Part shown: positions 45,303 through 55,310 of the stretch, piece after piece
How the letters are laid out: every line of letters starts with the position of its first letter
Position numbering within the stretch: position 1 is the first letter of the stretch
Assembly (NCBI RefSeq): GCF_041154505.1
Contig: NZ_AP028672.1
Location: 5,372,501 to 5,436,500 of the forward strand
Source: Acidovorax sp. A79
GTDB lineage: Bacteria; Pseudomonadota; Gammaproteobacteria; Burkholderiales; Burkholderiaceae_C
Direction of reading: 5' to 3'
Length of the DNA: 64,000 bases
Notes under the pieces: model-generated
Databases searched by the model: none
Told to the model about the DNA's origin: nothing
The model's input: the letters and a program-made list of their open reading frames with translations, nothing else
Position numbers and translations under genes: made by a program

Positions 45303-46790
45303 ATGACCCTCGCCCAGTCCGCAGCACCAGCGCCATCCAGCCCCCTGGGCCGCCTGCGCGGCCTCCAATCCATCGCCCGCGAAATGTCCGACGCCCCGGT
45401 CGAGATCCGCGGCCAGATTCCCCCATGGCTCATCGGCGGCAGCCTGCTGCTCAACGGCCCGGCGCTGTGGGACCTGCCGCACGGCAGCTACGAACACTGG
45501 TTCGATGGCCTGGCCATGCTGCACCGGGTACGGCTGGCCCCGGGGGACATGGGCGGGGCCAGTGCCACCTACCGCAGCCGCTACCTGCAGACCGACGACC
45601 TGCGCGAAAGCCTGGCGGCGCGCAAGCCGGCGCGTGCGGCCTTTGGCACGCCGGACCCGGCGGGCTTCTTCACGCGCTTGCGCCACCTGCGCCACCCCAA
45701 GGTGACGGACAACGGGGCGGTGGTGATGGCGCGCATCGGCTCGCAATGGGTGGCGCAGACCGAGACGCCGCTGCTCACCAGCTTCGATCCCGACACGCTG
45801 GCCACCACGGGGCGCATCGTGTACGACGATGCCGAGGTGATCCACGTGATGTCGGCCCATGGCATGACGGACGCGCAGGGCGCCTACTGGAACGTGGGGC
45901 TGGAGGTGGGCCCCCAGTGCACCTACAAGCTGTTCAAGATCGTCCAGGGCAGTCGGCGGCGCGAGGTGCTGGCGCGCTGGTCCGTGCGCCAGGCCGGCTA
46001 CCTGCATGCGTTTGCGATGACGCCCACCCATGCCATCGTGTGGCAGCCGGCCATGCGGCTCAACGCGATCAAGCTGGCGCTGTCGGGCAGGGGTTTCATC
46101 GACAGCTTTGCGTGGAACCAGCCCCTGGGCTCGCGCATCGACGCCATCTCGCTCATCGACGGCAGCGTGCGCAGCTGGGTCGTTCCGGCGATGACCGGTT
46201 TTCATGCCGTGCAGGCCTGGGACGAGCCCAGCCCCGACGGCCGTGGCGCACCCGTGCTGGTGCTGGACCTGTGCACCACCGATGGCCCCGAGATCTTCAG
46301 CGCCCTGCGTCTGGAGCGCCTGCGCGCCGGGGTGCCGGTGGGCGTGCAGCACCGCGTGCAGCGCTACCGGCTGGAGCCCGGCCGCAGCCATGCGCAGCCC
46401 CGGACGCTGGTGGAAGGCGCCAGCGTGGAGCTGCCCGCCGTGCATGGCGCCTACTGGGGCCGGAAGCAGTCCCGCCACGCCTGGTTCGCGGGCTTCGACC
46501 CCGAAGGCAAGGCGCCCATGTTCGACCGTACCGTGAAGCTGGACCTGGACGGCGGCCGCATCGCCGGCATCTGGCAGCGCGAGGCCGCCGTGCAGATGGA
46601 ACCCCTGTTCGTGGACCGCCCCGGCTCCAGCGCCGAGGACGACGGCGTGCTGCTGGTGCCCACGCTGGCCGAGGACGACACCGGCACGGTGATCGGCGTG
46701 GTCGACCCGGCCAGCATGCACTGCCTGGCCACGCTGCACCTGCCGCAGGTGGTGCCGTTCGGCTTCCATGCGGCGTGGAAGCGGGCCTGA
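45303..46790 (+). CDS. Carotenoid oxygenase family protein (RPE65-like)
   Basis: A 495-residue seven-bladed-propeller non-haem iron dioxygenase that cleaves a double bond of a carotenoid, stilbene or lignin-derived phenylpropanoid. The four iron histidines can be placed in SAHGM, YLHAFAMT, GFHAVQAWDE and the C-terminal FGFHAAW. The usual FHxxNAxE sequence reads FHAVQAWDE, a conservative change. In this group of soil bacteria lignostilbene-type substrates are as likely as carotenoids. It is a single gene with no visible partner. I chose the ATG at 45303; a GTG or TTG further upstream is less likely. Confidence 0.88.
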   Translation: MTLAQSAAPAPSSPLGRLRGLQSIAREMSDAPVEIRGQIPPWLIGGSLLLNGPALWDLPHGSYEHWFDGLAMLHRVRLAPGDMGGASATYRSRYLQTDDLRESLAARKPARAAFGTPDPAGFFTRLRHLRHPKVTDNGAVVMARIGSQWVAQTETPLLTSFDPDTLATTGRIVYDDAEVIHVMSAHGMTDAQGAYWNVGLEVGPQCTYKLFKIVQGSRRREVLARWSVRQAGYLHAFAMTPTHAIVWQPAMRLNAIKLALSGRGFIDSFAWNQPLGSRIDAISLIDGSVRSWVVPAMTGFHAVQAWDEPSPDGRGAPVLVLDLCTTDGPEIFSALRLERLRAGVPVGVQHRVQRYRLEPGRSHAQPRTLVEGASVELPAVHGAYWGRKQSRHAWFAGFDPEGKAPMFDRTVKLDLDGGRIAGIWQREAAVQMEPLFVDRPGSSAEDDGVLLVPTLAEDDTGTVIGVVDPASMHCLATLHLPQVVPFGFHAAWKRA

Positions 46791-46897
46791 GATGAGCGTC
46801 TTCACCTGCACCGCAACCGCACCGCGCCGGTAGCAGCGGTGCGCCCGGCGGTTTGTGCCTTGCCCTGGGCCCGCCTTGCCGAGCCAGGTGGCTGGCG

Positions 46898-49255
46898 CTA
46901 GAACAGGTCCTGCTGGGCCGAGGTCAGGTGGGAGAAACTCTCGCCCAGCGGCTGCAGGATGGCGTCCGCGATCGGCTGGATCTGCTTGGTGAGGTAGTGC
47001 CCGTAGTCGATGGGGGAACGGCGCGCCTCCAGCGGCTCCGGCCCGTTGCGGGTCATGACGTAGCGGATCCAGCCGCCGCTCTGGTACTGCTGGGGCCGGC
47101 CCCTGCGGGCGTTGTATTCGTCGGCCATGCGGGCGGCACGCACCTGTGGCGGGACGTTGGCCACGTAGGCGTCCAGGCGGTGGCGCAGGCGCTTGCGGTA
47201 GACGAGCAGGTCGTCCTTGCCGCCGGCCAGGGTGGCCTGCGCGTAGCCGGCCACGAAGTCCCGGTAGGGCATGCCCTGGAACACGCGCGAGAGCAGCCCT
47301 TCCTGGAACTGCCGGGCCAGGGGCGTCCAGTCGCTGCGGGCCATCTCCAGGCCGCGGTAGACCATCTCCTCCTTGCCCTCCACGTCCACGCTCAGGCCGG
47401 CGTAGCGCTTCTTGCTGCCCACGTCCGATCCGCGGATGGTGGGCATGAAGAACTTCCTGTAGTGCGTGTCGAACTCGATCTCGAGGTAGTTCTCAAGGCC
47501 CTGCTCTTCGCGCAGGGTGCGCGTCCACCAGGCGTTGATGTCCTTGACCAGCCCTGCGGCCACGGCGTGCGCCTCGGCGTTGGTGTGGGTGCGCCTGAGC
47601 CAGATGAAGATGGAGTCGGTATCGCCGTAGATGGCCTCGTAGCCGCGCTGCTCCACGAAGTCGCGGGTGGCTTTCACCATCGCATGGCCGCGCAGGGTGA
47701 TCGCCGAGATCACCTGCGGGTTGAAGAAGCGGCATTCCGACGCACCGAGCACGCCGGCGAACGAGTTCATCACCAGCTTCAGCGCCTGGGACAGGGGCTC
47801 GTTCTTCGCGCGCTTGGCCTCGTCGCGCGCGCGCCAGAGGGTGGTGACGATCTCCGGCAGGCAGTGCCTGTCGCGCGAGAAGCGCGTGCCCAGCGGGCCC
47901 CGGATCAGCGGCGCCGCGTCGCTGGCGTGCAGGCCCTCCACATACCCCACCGGGTCGACGAGGAAGGTGCGGATGATCGAGGGGTACAGGCTCTTGTAGT
48001 CCAGCACCACCACGGAGTCGTAGAAGCCGGGCCGGGAGTCCATCACGTAGCCGCCGGGCGAGGACTTGCCCTGGATCTCGCCCACATTCGGGGCCACGTA
48101 CCCCAGGCGGTGCATGCGCGGCAGATAGTGGTGGCTGAACGCGGCGATGGAGCCGCCGAAGTGGTCCATCTGCAGGCCGGTGGTGTGGGCCCGCTCCATC
48201 ACGAACTGCAGCAGCCGGGCCTTCTCGAAGATGCGCAGCACCAGCTCGCAGTCGCGGATGTTGTAGGTGGCCAGCGCGGGCTTGTCGTGCTGGTAGCGCC
48301 GCTCGATCTCGGCCATCTTGTCGTACTCGTCCCCGATCTCCTTGCCCTCGCCGAGCAGTTGCTGCGAAACGTTTTCGAGGCTGAACGACGCAAAGCTCCA
48401 CACGGCCGCACGCAGCGCCTCGATGCCGTCGATGACCACCCGCCCGGGCATGGGCGCGAAGAGGTAGCCCTGCTTGCCCGGGTGCGTGCGCCAGGCAATG
48501 GGCCGGCGCTCGCGGCCCGGCAGCAGCGGCGTGGCGCACTCGTCGGCGGTCTTTTGCAGCACATGCAGGTCGAACTGGATCACGTTCCAGCCGATGACCA
48601 CGTCCGGGTCGTTGCGCTCGAACCAGTCGTTGAGCTGCTCGATCATCGCTTGGCGGGTGGGGCAGTAGACGAGCGCAAAGCCCGGGGGCTCCGTGGGCGC
48701 GGAGGGCGGCTCGCCCAGCATGTACACCACGCGCTCGGCCATGCCGTCGAGCGCGATGGAGTACAGCGCCTGGTGCTGGCTGGTCTCGATGTCCAGCGAC
48801 ACGACCTTCAGCGTGGGCCGGTAGTCGGGCGCGGGCAGCAGCCTGCAGTCCACGCGGGCGCCGTTTTCGGTGCGCCCGCCTTCCACCAGCACGCCAGCGG
48901 TGATGAAGCGTTCCATCAGGTAGCGCTCGTGCGGGCGCACATCGGCTTCGAGCAGGGAGATGCCCAGCTGCTGCAGCGAGCGCGCCAGGCGCCCCAGCTG
49001 CCGAAAGTGCCTGGCGTAGACCCCGATCACGGGCTCCTGCTGAAAGCTCTTGAGGTCGAGCGCGCGCAGCTCCACGTCCGGCAGGGCCAGGAGCTGCGCG
49101 TCCACCGTGCCCCGGTGCCGCGCCTCGACGAAGGCCACCGAGGTCTGGCCGGTCAGCAGCACCTTCAGCGGCCCGGCATCCGTCGCCAGCCAGTACTCGA
49201 TCTCGGTGCCCGCCGGTGTGTCCCGCCAGTGGCGCGTGAGGATGAAGCCCTTCAT
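46898..49255 (-). CDS. polB: DNA polymerase II (family B)
   Basis: A 785-residue family B polymerase, very close in length to E. coli Pol II (783). The exonuclease motif Exo I is SLDIETS and further exonuclease aspartates follow (Exo II region with NVIQFDLHVL and Exo III with YNIRDCEL). Polymerase motifs A (DYKSLYPSII) and C (YGDTDSIF) are intact, as is the LKLVMNSFAGVLG motif B. Pol II is SOS-linked and acts in replication restart and translesion synthesis. I did not find a clear LexA box before its start. It is patchily present among betaproteobacteria. Confidence 0.95.
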   Translation of the reverse strand: MKGFILTRHWRDTPAGTEIEYWLATDAGPLKVLLTGQTSVAFVEARHRGTVDAQLLALPDVELRALDLKSFQQEPVIGVYARHFRQLGRLARSLQQLGISLLEADVRPHERYLMERFITAGVLVEGGRTENGARVDCRLLPAPDYRPTLKVVSLDIETSQHQALYSIALDGMAERVVYMLGEPPSAPTEPPGFALVYCPTRQAMIEQLNDWFERNDPDVVIGWNVIQFDLHVLQKTADECATPLLPGRERRPIAWRTHPGKQGYLFAPMPGRVVIDGIEALRAAVWSFASFSLENVSQQLLGEGKEIGDEYDKMAEIERRYQHDKPALATYNIRDCELVLRIFEKARLLQFVMERAHTTGLQMDHFGGSIAAFSHHYLPRMHRLGYVAPNVGEIQGKSSPGGYVMDSRPGFYDSVVVLDYKSLYPSIIRTFLVDPVGYVEGLHASDAAPLIRGPLGTRFSRDRHCLPEIVTTLWRARDEAKRAKNEPLSQALKLVMNSFAGVLGASECRFFNPQVISAITLRGHAMVKATRDFVEQRGYEAIYGDTDSIFIWLRRTHTNAEAHAVAAGLVKDINAWWTRTLREEQGLENYLEIEFDTHYRKFFMPTIRGSDVGSKKRYAGLSVDVEGKEEMVYRGLEMARSDWTPLARQFQEGLLSRVFQGMPYRDFVAGYAQATLAGGKDDLLVYRKRLRHRLDAYVANVPPQVRAARMADEYNARRGRPQQYQSGGWIRYVMTRNGPEPLEARRSPIDYGHYLTKQIQPIADAILQPLGESFSHLTSAQQDLF

Positions 49256-49466
49256 GGGGATGGAGGCCACGGGCAGGCAGAAGGCACGCAAGGGGGTGGG
49301 AGGATCGTCGGGGTGCTGATTCTCGCCGAAGCAGCGGGCGGATGCCGTTGCCCCGCCACGCTCACCCGGTGTGGCGCTGGCGCCTTGATTCACCGGCCCG
49401 GAGTGGGGCCTTTGCCGGCGGTGCCCGGCGCTACGATGGCAGCCCCTGCAAGCACGGAGCATTCCG

Positions 49467-49766
49467 ATGTTCAGTTTCCTGGTCGATATTGTTGTTGGCT
49501 TTTTCGAGTTCGTGGTCGATGTGCTGCTGTTCCGGTCCCAGCGCGACAGGCGCGGAAGCCGGGAGCGCGGCGTGGCCGAGGACACGCTGGCGGTGGCGCA
49601 CTTCGACTTCGTGACGCTGGTGCTGATCTCGCTGGTGAGTGCGGGCCTGATGCTGCTGCTGGCCTTCGCAGTCGGTGTCCCGGTGGGCTGGAGCGTGGCC
49701 ATCGGCCTGGCCGTGGGCGTGGCCTGGGGGCTGTGGCGCTATGCCCGGTTGCTGCGCGAGCCCTGA
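49467..49766 (+). CDS. Small two-to-three-helix membrane protein
   Basis: A 99-residue protein with a first hydrophobic segment at residues 3-21, a charged loop (SQRDRRGSRERG), and two helices at about 48-68 and 70-88. I do not recognise a family. It lies divergent from polB behind a 210-nt gap, with CGGAG eight to twelve bases before the ATG. Codon use is normal for the genome. Confidence 0.6.
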   Translation: MFSFLVDIVVGFFEFVVDVLLFRSQRDRRGSRERGVAEDTLAVAHFDFVTLVLISLVSAGLMLLLAFAVGVPVGWSVAIGLAVGVAWGLWRYARLLREP

Positions 49767-49894
49767 CCGCCCCACCGCGCTGACCGGGTTGCCGAAGCCC
49801 GGCAGGCCCGCAGAGTGCCAGATCCATGGGAGTGGGTAGATTCTTCGGGGATGGTGCAGGCCTTTCGGGGCGGGAGGTCCGCCAGGGCGGCGGC

Positions 49895-50875
49895 CTACTG
49901 CGGGACCAGCCCCGCCGCCTTCACCAGCTCGGCATGGACCTTGATCTCCTGCGTGATCGCGTCCTTGAGCTGCTGGCCGGTGCCCGGCGCCACTTCCATG
50001 CCGCTGGCGGCGAGCTTGGCCTTGGTGTCAGGGTCGGCCAGGGCGGCGTGGGCGGCGCGCTGCAGCCGGTCGATGACGGGCTGGGGCGTCTTGGCCGGTG
50101 CCAGCAGGCCCACCCAGGCCGAGAGGTTCATCTCCGGCGCGCCCGCTTCGGCCATGGTGGGCGTCTGCGGCAGGGTGGCGGTGCGCTGCGAAGCCATCAG
50201 GCCCAGCGCATGCAGCTTGCCCGACTGGATGTGCGGCAGCGCCTCGGGCAGCACGGCGAACAGCATGTCCACCGTGCCGGCCAGGGCATCGTTGATGGCC
50301 GGGGCGCCGCCCTTGTAGGGCACGTGCAGCAGGTCGGTTTTGGTGCGGGTGGTGAACATCAGCCCCGCCAGGTGCTGCGGGCTGCCGTCGCCCGACGAGG
50401 CGTAGGTCAGCTTGCCCGGCGCGGCCTTGGCGGCGGCCAGCACGGCGGCCACGGTGGGGAATTTCTGCTTGTCCTTGACCACCAGCACCATGGGCTGGTT
50501 CACGAACTTGGTGACGGGCACGAAGTCGGCTTCGGGGTCGTAGGGCAGGGTCTTGAAGATGCTCTTGTTGGTGGTGAGGAAGGACGCCGGCGAGACCATC
50601 AGCGTGTAGCCATCGGGCGCGGCGCGCGAGACCAGCGGCGTGCCGATCTGCCCGGATGCGCCGGCCTTGTTGTCCACCACGAAGGGCTGGCCCAGCTCGG
50701 CCGCCATCTTCTGCGTGACCACGCGCGCGATCATGTCGGCGCTGCCGCCCGCGGGAAGCGCCACGATGACCTTGATGGGGCGGTCGGGGTAGGTGCCCTG
50801 GGCCCAGGCAGAGGCTGCGCAATACAGCGAAAGAACGGTACAGGCCAGGGCCGGGGCAAGACGTCGAAATTGCAT
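49895..50875 (-). CDS. Bug-family periplasmic solute receptor
   Basis: A 326-residue tripartite-tricarboxylate receptor. A Sec leader (residues 1-25, cleaved after AWA) precedes QGTYPDRPIKVIVALPAGGSAD; GYTLMVSPASF and LHVPYKGGAP are diagnostic. As with the other family member here, no TctAB genes are close. The two receptors share only family-level sequence and are not recent duplicates. Solute unknown, probably a carboxylate. Confidence 0.9.
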   Translation of the reverse strand: MQFRRLAPALACTVLSLYCAASAWAQGTYPDRPIKVIVALPAGGSADMIARVVTQKMAAELGQPFVVDNKAGASGQIGTPLVSRAAPDGYTLMVSPASFLTTNKSIFKTLPYDPEADFVPVTKFVNQPMVLVVKDKQKFPTVAAVLAAAKAAPGKLTYASSGDGSPQHLAGLMFTTRTKTDLLHVPYKGGAPAINDALAGTVDMLFAVLPEALPHIQSGKLHALGLMASQRTATLPQTPTMAEAGAPEMNLSAWVGLLAPAKTPQPVIDRLQRAAHAALADPDTKAKLAASGMEVAPGTGQQLKDAITQEIKVHAELVKAAGLVPQ

Positions 50876-51038
50876 GGAACAGCTCCCAAGGGTGGACGGA
50901 CAGCACGCCAGGCGAGCCCCCGCGGGCGCGGATGGGCATCGCCTTTTCGCAGGTATACCGCGTGTTCCGTTCTCAAGCAATTCCTGCACCAGACCTCCCA
51001 GCACGCCAGGAAGAGGCCCCTCGAAGCGCACGTTTGCT

Positions 51039-51090
51039 CTTTTTTTGATAGCTGCTTGCGCTGAATGAAAAAGCGTTTCAGCCCTTTTTC
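51039..51090 (-). repeat. Dispersed short repeat, copy F
   Basis: On the minus strand: AAAGGGCTGAAACGCTTTTTC, CAGCGCAAGCAGCTATCAAAA, the family pattern with a weakened left arm. It overlaps the 3' end of the CbiM-like gene and supplies its stop codon (51078). Confidence 0.65.
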
Positions 51091-51755
51091 TGATGCAGGT
51101 ACAGATCGTCCGACCAGGTGGCCAGCCATTCGGGCTTGAACGCCACGAACACCGCGCACAGCATGCCGGTGACCACCGCGTCGCCCCAGGCCATCAGCCA
51201 GCGCGCCACGAGCGAGAGCTGGTCGCCCACACCGGGCAGCGTGTGGCCGCTCCATTGCGACAGGGTGCCCGCCACGAACAGGCACAGCGCAGTGCCCAGA
51301 AACCCCCGGCCCAGCACATAGACGAAGGCGCGCACGCCCGCGAGCGATCGGGCCCCCGCCAGGCGGCGCAGCGCCACGCCCAGCAGCAGCGCCAGCGTGG
51401 CGGGCACCACGCCCTGCCACACGGCGATGCCCAGCGCATCCCATCCGCCCAGGCCGGGCGAGACCCACGCAGCGATGGCGCCCACCGCCAGCAGCGTCGG
51501 CACGGCCAGCGGCCAACCCAGCATGAGCAGCACCAGGCACGCGCCCGACCACTGCAGTTGCAGCGGCATCTGGTGCAGCGTGGGCAGGGCCCAGACCCAG
51601 GGCAGCAGGACGAGCGTGGCCAGCAGCGGCGTCCACAGCGGGGCGGGGGCGCCGTGCCCTGCCTCATGCGCCAGGGGCTTTCGGCTGGCCAGCAGCCGCC
51701 AGGGCCGGGCGGCCAGCGCGGCAACCAGGGCGATCAGGGCCAGGGCGGCGTCCAT
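51078..51755 (-). CDS. CbiM-like energy-coupling-factor transporter permease
   Basis: A 225-residue integral membrane protein with about six or seven helices. The C-terminal region (AWGDAVVTGMLCAVFVAFKP and WLATWSDDLYL) resembles the end of CbiM-type substrate components, which import cobalt or nickel. It lacks a clear N-terminal MHI metal motif, so a standard metal role is uncertain. No CbiN, CbiQ or CbiO partner is adjacent. A link with the cobalamin genes 46 kb away is attractive but only an inference. Its last residues derive from repeat copy F, and copy G lies just before its start. Confidence 0.6.
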   Translation of the reverse strand: MDAALALIALVAALAARPWRLLASRKPLAHEAGHGAPAPLWTPLLATLVLLPWVWALPTLHQMPLQLQWSGACLVLLMLGWPLAVPTLLAVGAIAAWVSPGLGGWDALGIAVWQGVVPATLALLLGVALRRLAGARSLAGVRAFVYVLGRGFLGTALCLFVAGTLSQWSGHTLPGVGDQLSLVARWLMAWGDAVVTGMLCAVFVAFKPEWLATWSDDLYLHQKKG

Positions 51756-51757
51756 TT

Positions 51758-51820
51758 CTAAATTACTATTGTTTTGATAGCTTCTGGCGCTTGATGGATA
51801 AGCGCTGGAGGCCCATTCGA
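51758..51820 (-). repeat. Dispersed short repeat, copy G
   Basis: On the minus strand: GGGCCTCCAGCGCTTATCC, ATCAAGCGCCAGAAGCTATC, then AAAACAATAG. A well-formed copy filling the gap between the mfd stop codon and the CbiM-like gene. Confidence 0.8.
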
Positions 51821-51836
51821 ATCATGTCTGCACGCG

Positions 51837-54800
51837 CTAGGCCACCACCGGCTGCCCCAGCGAGCGCAGGATGTCCCGCACCATCTGCGCGCGGTCCTTG
51901 GGGTCCTTCAGCTCGCGCTCGATGCGCAGCTTCTCGTTGCCCGCCAGCTTGATGTGCTTGTTCTTCTGGATCAGCTCGATGATGCGCATCGGGTCGATGG
52001 GCGGCTGGGGCTTGAAGGTGATGTGGATCACACCCGGGGCGGCATCGACCTTCACCACGCCGTAGGGCTGGCTCAGCACGCGCAGGCGGTGCACGTCGAT
52101 CAGGGTCTGGGCCTGCGGCGGCAGCTTGCCGAAGCGGTCCACGATCTCTTCGAGCAGGCCGTCGATCTGGTCGGGGTTCTTGGCGGTGGCCAGCTTCTTG
52201 TAGAACGACAGGCGCAGGTGCACGTCGCCGCAGTAGTCGTCGGGCAGCAGGGCGGGGGCGTGCAGGTTGATGTCGGTGGTCACGCTCAGCGGGCTGAGCA
52301 GGTCCGGCTCCTTGCCGGCCTTGAGCGCCTTGACGGCTTCGTTCAGCATCTCGTTGTACAGCTGGAAACCCACCTCCAGCATGTTGCCGCTCTGGTTCTC
52401 GCCCAGCACCTCGCCCGCGCCGCGGATCTCCAGGTCGTGCATGGCCAGGTAGAAGCCGCTGCCCAGTTCCTCCATCTGCTGGATGGCGTCCAGGCGCTGC
52501 GCGGCGTGCTTGGTCAGGCCCTCGGTGTCGGGCACCATGAGGTAGGCATACGCCTGGTGGTGGCTGCGGCCCACGCGGCCGCGCAGCTGGTGCAGCTGCG
52601 CCAGGCCGAACTTGTCGGCGCGGCTCATGATGATGGTGTTGGCCGTGGGGACGTCGATCCCGGTCTCGATGATGGTCGAGCACAAGAGGATGTTGTAGCG
52701 CTGGGCCACGAAGTCGCGCATGACGCGTTCGAGCTCGCGCTCGGGCATCTGGCCGTGGGCCACGGCGATGCGTGCCTCGGGCAGTATCTCTTCGAGCTTC
52801 TGGCGCCGGTTCTCGATGGTCTCCACCTCGTTGTGCAGGAAGTAGACCTGCCCGCCGCGCTTGAGTTCGCGCAGCACCGCCTCGCGGATCACGCCCGTGC
52901 CCTCGTTGCGCACGAAGGTCTTGATCGCCAGACGCCGCTGCGGCGCGGTGGCGATGACCGACAGGTCGCGCAGGCCTTCGAGCGCCATGCCCAGCGTGCG
53001 CGGGATGGGCGTGGCTGTCAGCGTCAGCACGTCCACCTCGGCGCGCAGGGCCTTCATCTGCTCCTTGTGGCGCACGCCGAAACGGTGTTCCTCGTCGATG
53101 ATCAACAGGCCCAGGTTGTGGAACTTGGTGGATTCGGAGAGCAGCTTGTGCGTGCCCACCACGATGTCCACCGTGCCATCGCCGATGCCTTTGATGGCGG
53201 CAGTGATCTCCTTGCCCGAGCGAAAGCGCGACACCTCGGCCACCTTCACCGGCCATTTGCTGAAGCGGTCCACCAGCGTCTGGTAGTGCTGCTCGGCCAG
53301 CAGCGTGGTGGGCGCCAGAAAGGCCACCTGCTTGCCGCCCGTGACGGCCACGAAGGCTGCGCGCAGGGCCACCTCGGTCTTGCCAAAGCCCACGTCGCCG
53401 CAGACCAGGCGGTCCATGGGGCGGGGGCTGATCATGTCCTGGATCACCGCGTGGATGGCGGCGTTCTGGTCGGCCGTCTCCTCGAAGCCGAAGTCGTTGG
53501 CAAAGGTCTCGTAGTCCTGCGGGCTGTAGCGGAAGGCATGGCCCTCGCGCGCGGCGCGGCGGGCGTAGATGTTGAGCAGCTCGGCCGCGCTGTCGCGCAC
53601 CTGCTCGGCGGCCTTACGCTTGGCCTTTTCCCATTGGCCGCTGCCCAGCTTGTGCAGCGGCGCCTCGTCGGCACTCACGCCGGTGTAGCGGCTGATCAGC
53701 TGCAGCTGGCTCACGGGCACGTAGAGCACGGCCTTGTCGGCGTATTCGAGGTGCAGGAACTCCTGCATGGCGGGCGTGCCGTCGGGGTTCTTGTTGCCCA
53801 CGTCCATGTTGACCAGGCCGCGGTAGCGGCCGATGCCGTGCGCGCTGTGCACCACGGGGTCGCCCACGTTGAGCTCGGCCAGGTCCTTGATCAGCGCCTC
53901 GACGTCGCTCACCTGCTCCTGCTTCTTGCGCCGGCGCGTGGTGGGGCCGGCGGCAAACAGCTCGGTCTCGGTGACGAAGTCGATGCCGTCCTCGACCCAG
54001 CTGAAGCCCACCGTGAGGCCGGCGGTGGCGATGCCCACCTTTTCGTCGGCCGTGCCCTGGAACTCGGCCAGCGAGTCGAAGGCCGGAGGGTTCACGCCGC
54101 TGGCGCGCAGAAAGTCGAGCAGGCTCTCGCGCCGGCCGGCGCTTTCGGCCAGCAGCAGCACGCGGTGCTGGGTGTTGCGGATGTGGGCGTGCAGGCGGGC
54201 CAGCGGGTCCTCGGCCCCGCGCACCACCGACAGGTCGCCGAGCTTGTGGAAATGCGGGTTGTCATCCACGTCCTCCACGCCGGGGCGGATGGACAGCTGC
54301 GCATGCTCCTTGGCGCGCGTGTAGAACTGGTCGGCCGAGAGGAACAGCGCCTCGGGCGGCAAGGTCGGGCGCTCGGGGTCGCCCTGCACCAGGCGAAAGC
54401 GGTCTTTCGTGTCCTGCCAGAAGCGCTGGAAGGCGGGCTCCAGGTCGCCGTGCAGCACTACGGTGGCTTCGCCGCCCAGGTAGTCGAACACCGTGGCCGT
54501 CTCGTCGAAGAACAGTGGCAGGTAGTACTCGATACCGGCCGTGGCCACGCCGGCGCCCATGTCCTTGTAGATGCGGCTCTTGGTCGGGTCGCCCTCGAGC
54601 ATCTCGCGCCAGCGGCTGCGGAATTTGGCACGCGCATCGTCGTCCATGGGGAACTCGCGGCCTGGCAGCAGGCGCACCTCGGGCACGGGGTACAGGCTGC
54701 GCTGGCTGTCGGGGTCGAAGGTGCGGATGCTGTCGATCTCGTTGTCGAACAAATCGACCCGGAAGGGCACCAGCGAGCCCATGGGGAACAGGTCGATCAG

Positions 54801-55310
54801 CCCGCCGCGCACCGCGTACTCGCCCGGACTCACCACCTGCGAGACATGGCTGTAGCCGGCCAGCGTGAGCTGGGCCTTGAATTTGGCCTCGTCGAGCTTT
54901 TGCTTGACCTTGAAGTGGAAGGTGTAGCCCGCCAGGAAGGACGGCGGCGCCAGCCGGTACAGCGCCGTGGTGGCGGGCACCAGCACCACGTCGGCGCCGG
55001 TGTCCTTGTCCTTCTGGCTGATGCGCCACAGCGTGGCCAGGCGCTCGCTGATCAGGTCCTGGTGCGGAGAGAAGGTGTCATACGGCAGCGTCTCCCAGTC
55101 AGGGAACAGCGCGCAGCGCAGCGTGGGCGCGAAGAACGCCATTTCCTCGATGAGGCGCTGCGCATCGGTGGCATCGGCCGTGACGATGGCGGTGGTGCGG
55201 CCGGCGGCCTTGTCGCGCTCGGCCAGGCGGGCCAGCAGCAGCGAATCGGCGCTGCCCACGGGGCGGGGCAGGGTGAAGCGTTTTCCGGGGGAGAGTTTGG
55301 GCAGTTCCAT
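51837..55310 (-). CDS. mfd: Transcription-repair coupling factor
   Basis: A 1157-residue translocase that removes stalled RNA polymerase and recruits UvrA. The N-terminal UvrB-like module (about residues 1-340), a CarD-like RNA-polymerase-interacting domain (near 480-580, GDPVVHSAHGIGRYRG), and a RecG-like motor with motifs VCGDVGFGKTEVALRAAF, DEEHRFG, LTATPIPRTL and RGRVGRS are all present; a C-terminal TRCF domain (GDVHLRLSFYKKLA) completes it. Length matches E. coli Mfd. It diverges from ispD with 96 nt between starts. Confidence 0.96.
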   Translation of the reverse strand: MELPKLSPGKRFTLPRPVGSADSLLLARLAERDKAAGRTTAIVTADATDAQRLIEEMAFFAPTLRCALFPDWETLPYDTFSPHQDLISERLATLWRISQKDKDTGADVVLVPATTALYRLAPPSFLAGYTFHFKVKQKLDEAKFKAQLTLAGYSHVSQVVSPGEYAVRGGLIDLFPMGSLVPFRVDLFDNEIDSIRTFDPDSQRSLYPVPEVRLLPGREFPMDDDARAKFRSRWREMLEGDPTKSRIYKDMGAGVATAGIEYYLPLFFDETATVFDYLGGEATVVLHGDLEPAFQRFWQDTKDRFRLVQGDPERPTLPPEALFLSADQFYTRAKEHAQLSIRPGVEDVDDNPHFHKLGDLSVVRGAEDPLARLHAHIRNTQHRVLLLAESAGRRESLLDFLRASGVNPPAFDSLAEFQGTADEKVGIATAGLTVGFSWVEDGIDFVTETELFAAGPTTRRRKKQEQVSDVEALIKDLAELNVGDPVVHSAHGIGRYRGLVNMDVGNKNPDGTPAMQEFLHLEYADKAVLYVPVSQLQLISRYTGVSADEAPLHKLGSGQWEKAKRKAAEQVRDSAAELLNIYARRAAREGHAFRYSPQDYETFANDFGFEETADQNAAIHAVIQDMISPRPMDRLVCGDVGFGKTEVALRAAFVAVTGGKQVAFLAPTTLLAEQHYQTLVDRFSKWPVKVAEVSRFRSGKEITAAIKGIGDGTVDIVVGTHKLLSESTKFHNLGLLIIDEEHRFGVRHKEQMKALRAEVDVLTLTATPIPRTLGMALEGLRDLSVIATAPQRRLAIKTFVRNEGTGVIREAVLRELKRGGQVYFLHNEVETIENRRQKLEEILPEARIAVAHGQMPERELERVMRDFVAQRYNILLCSTIIETGIDVPTANTIIMSRADKFGLAQLHQLRGRVGRSHHQAYAYLMVPDTEGLTKHAAQRLDAIQQMEELGSGFYLAMHDLEIRGAGEVLGENQSGNMLEVGFQLYNEMLNEAVKALKAGKEPDLLSPLSVTTDINLHAPALLPDDYCGDVHLRLSFYKKLATAKNPDQIDGLLEEIVDRFGKLPPQAQTLIDVHRLRVLSQPYGVVKVDAAPGVIHITFKPQPPIDPMRIIELIQKNKHIKLAGNEKLRIERELKDPKDRAQMVRDILRSLGQPVVA

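Noticed and set aside
46853..49783. Open frame of over 970 codons antisense to polB
   Set aside because: Shadow of codon bias; lacks any family motif while polB carries every motif of the polymerase.
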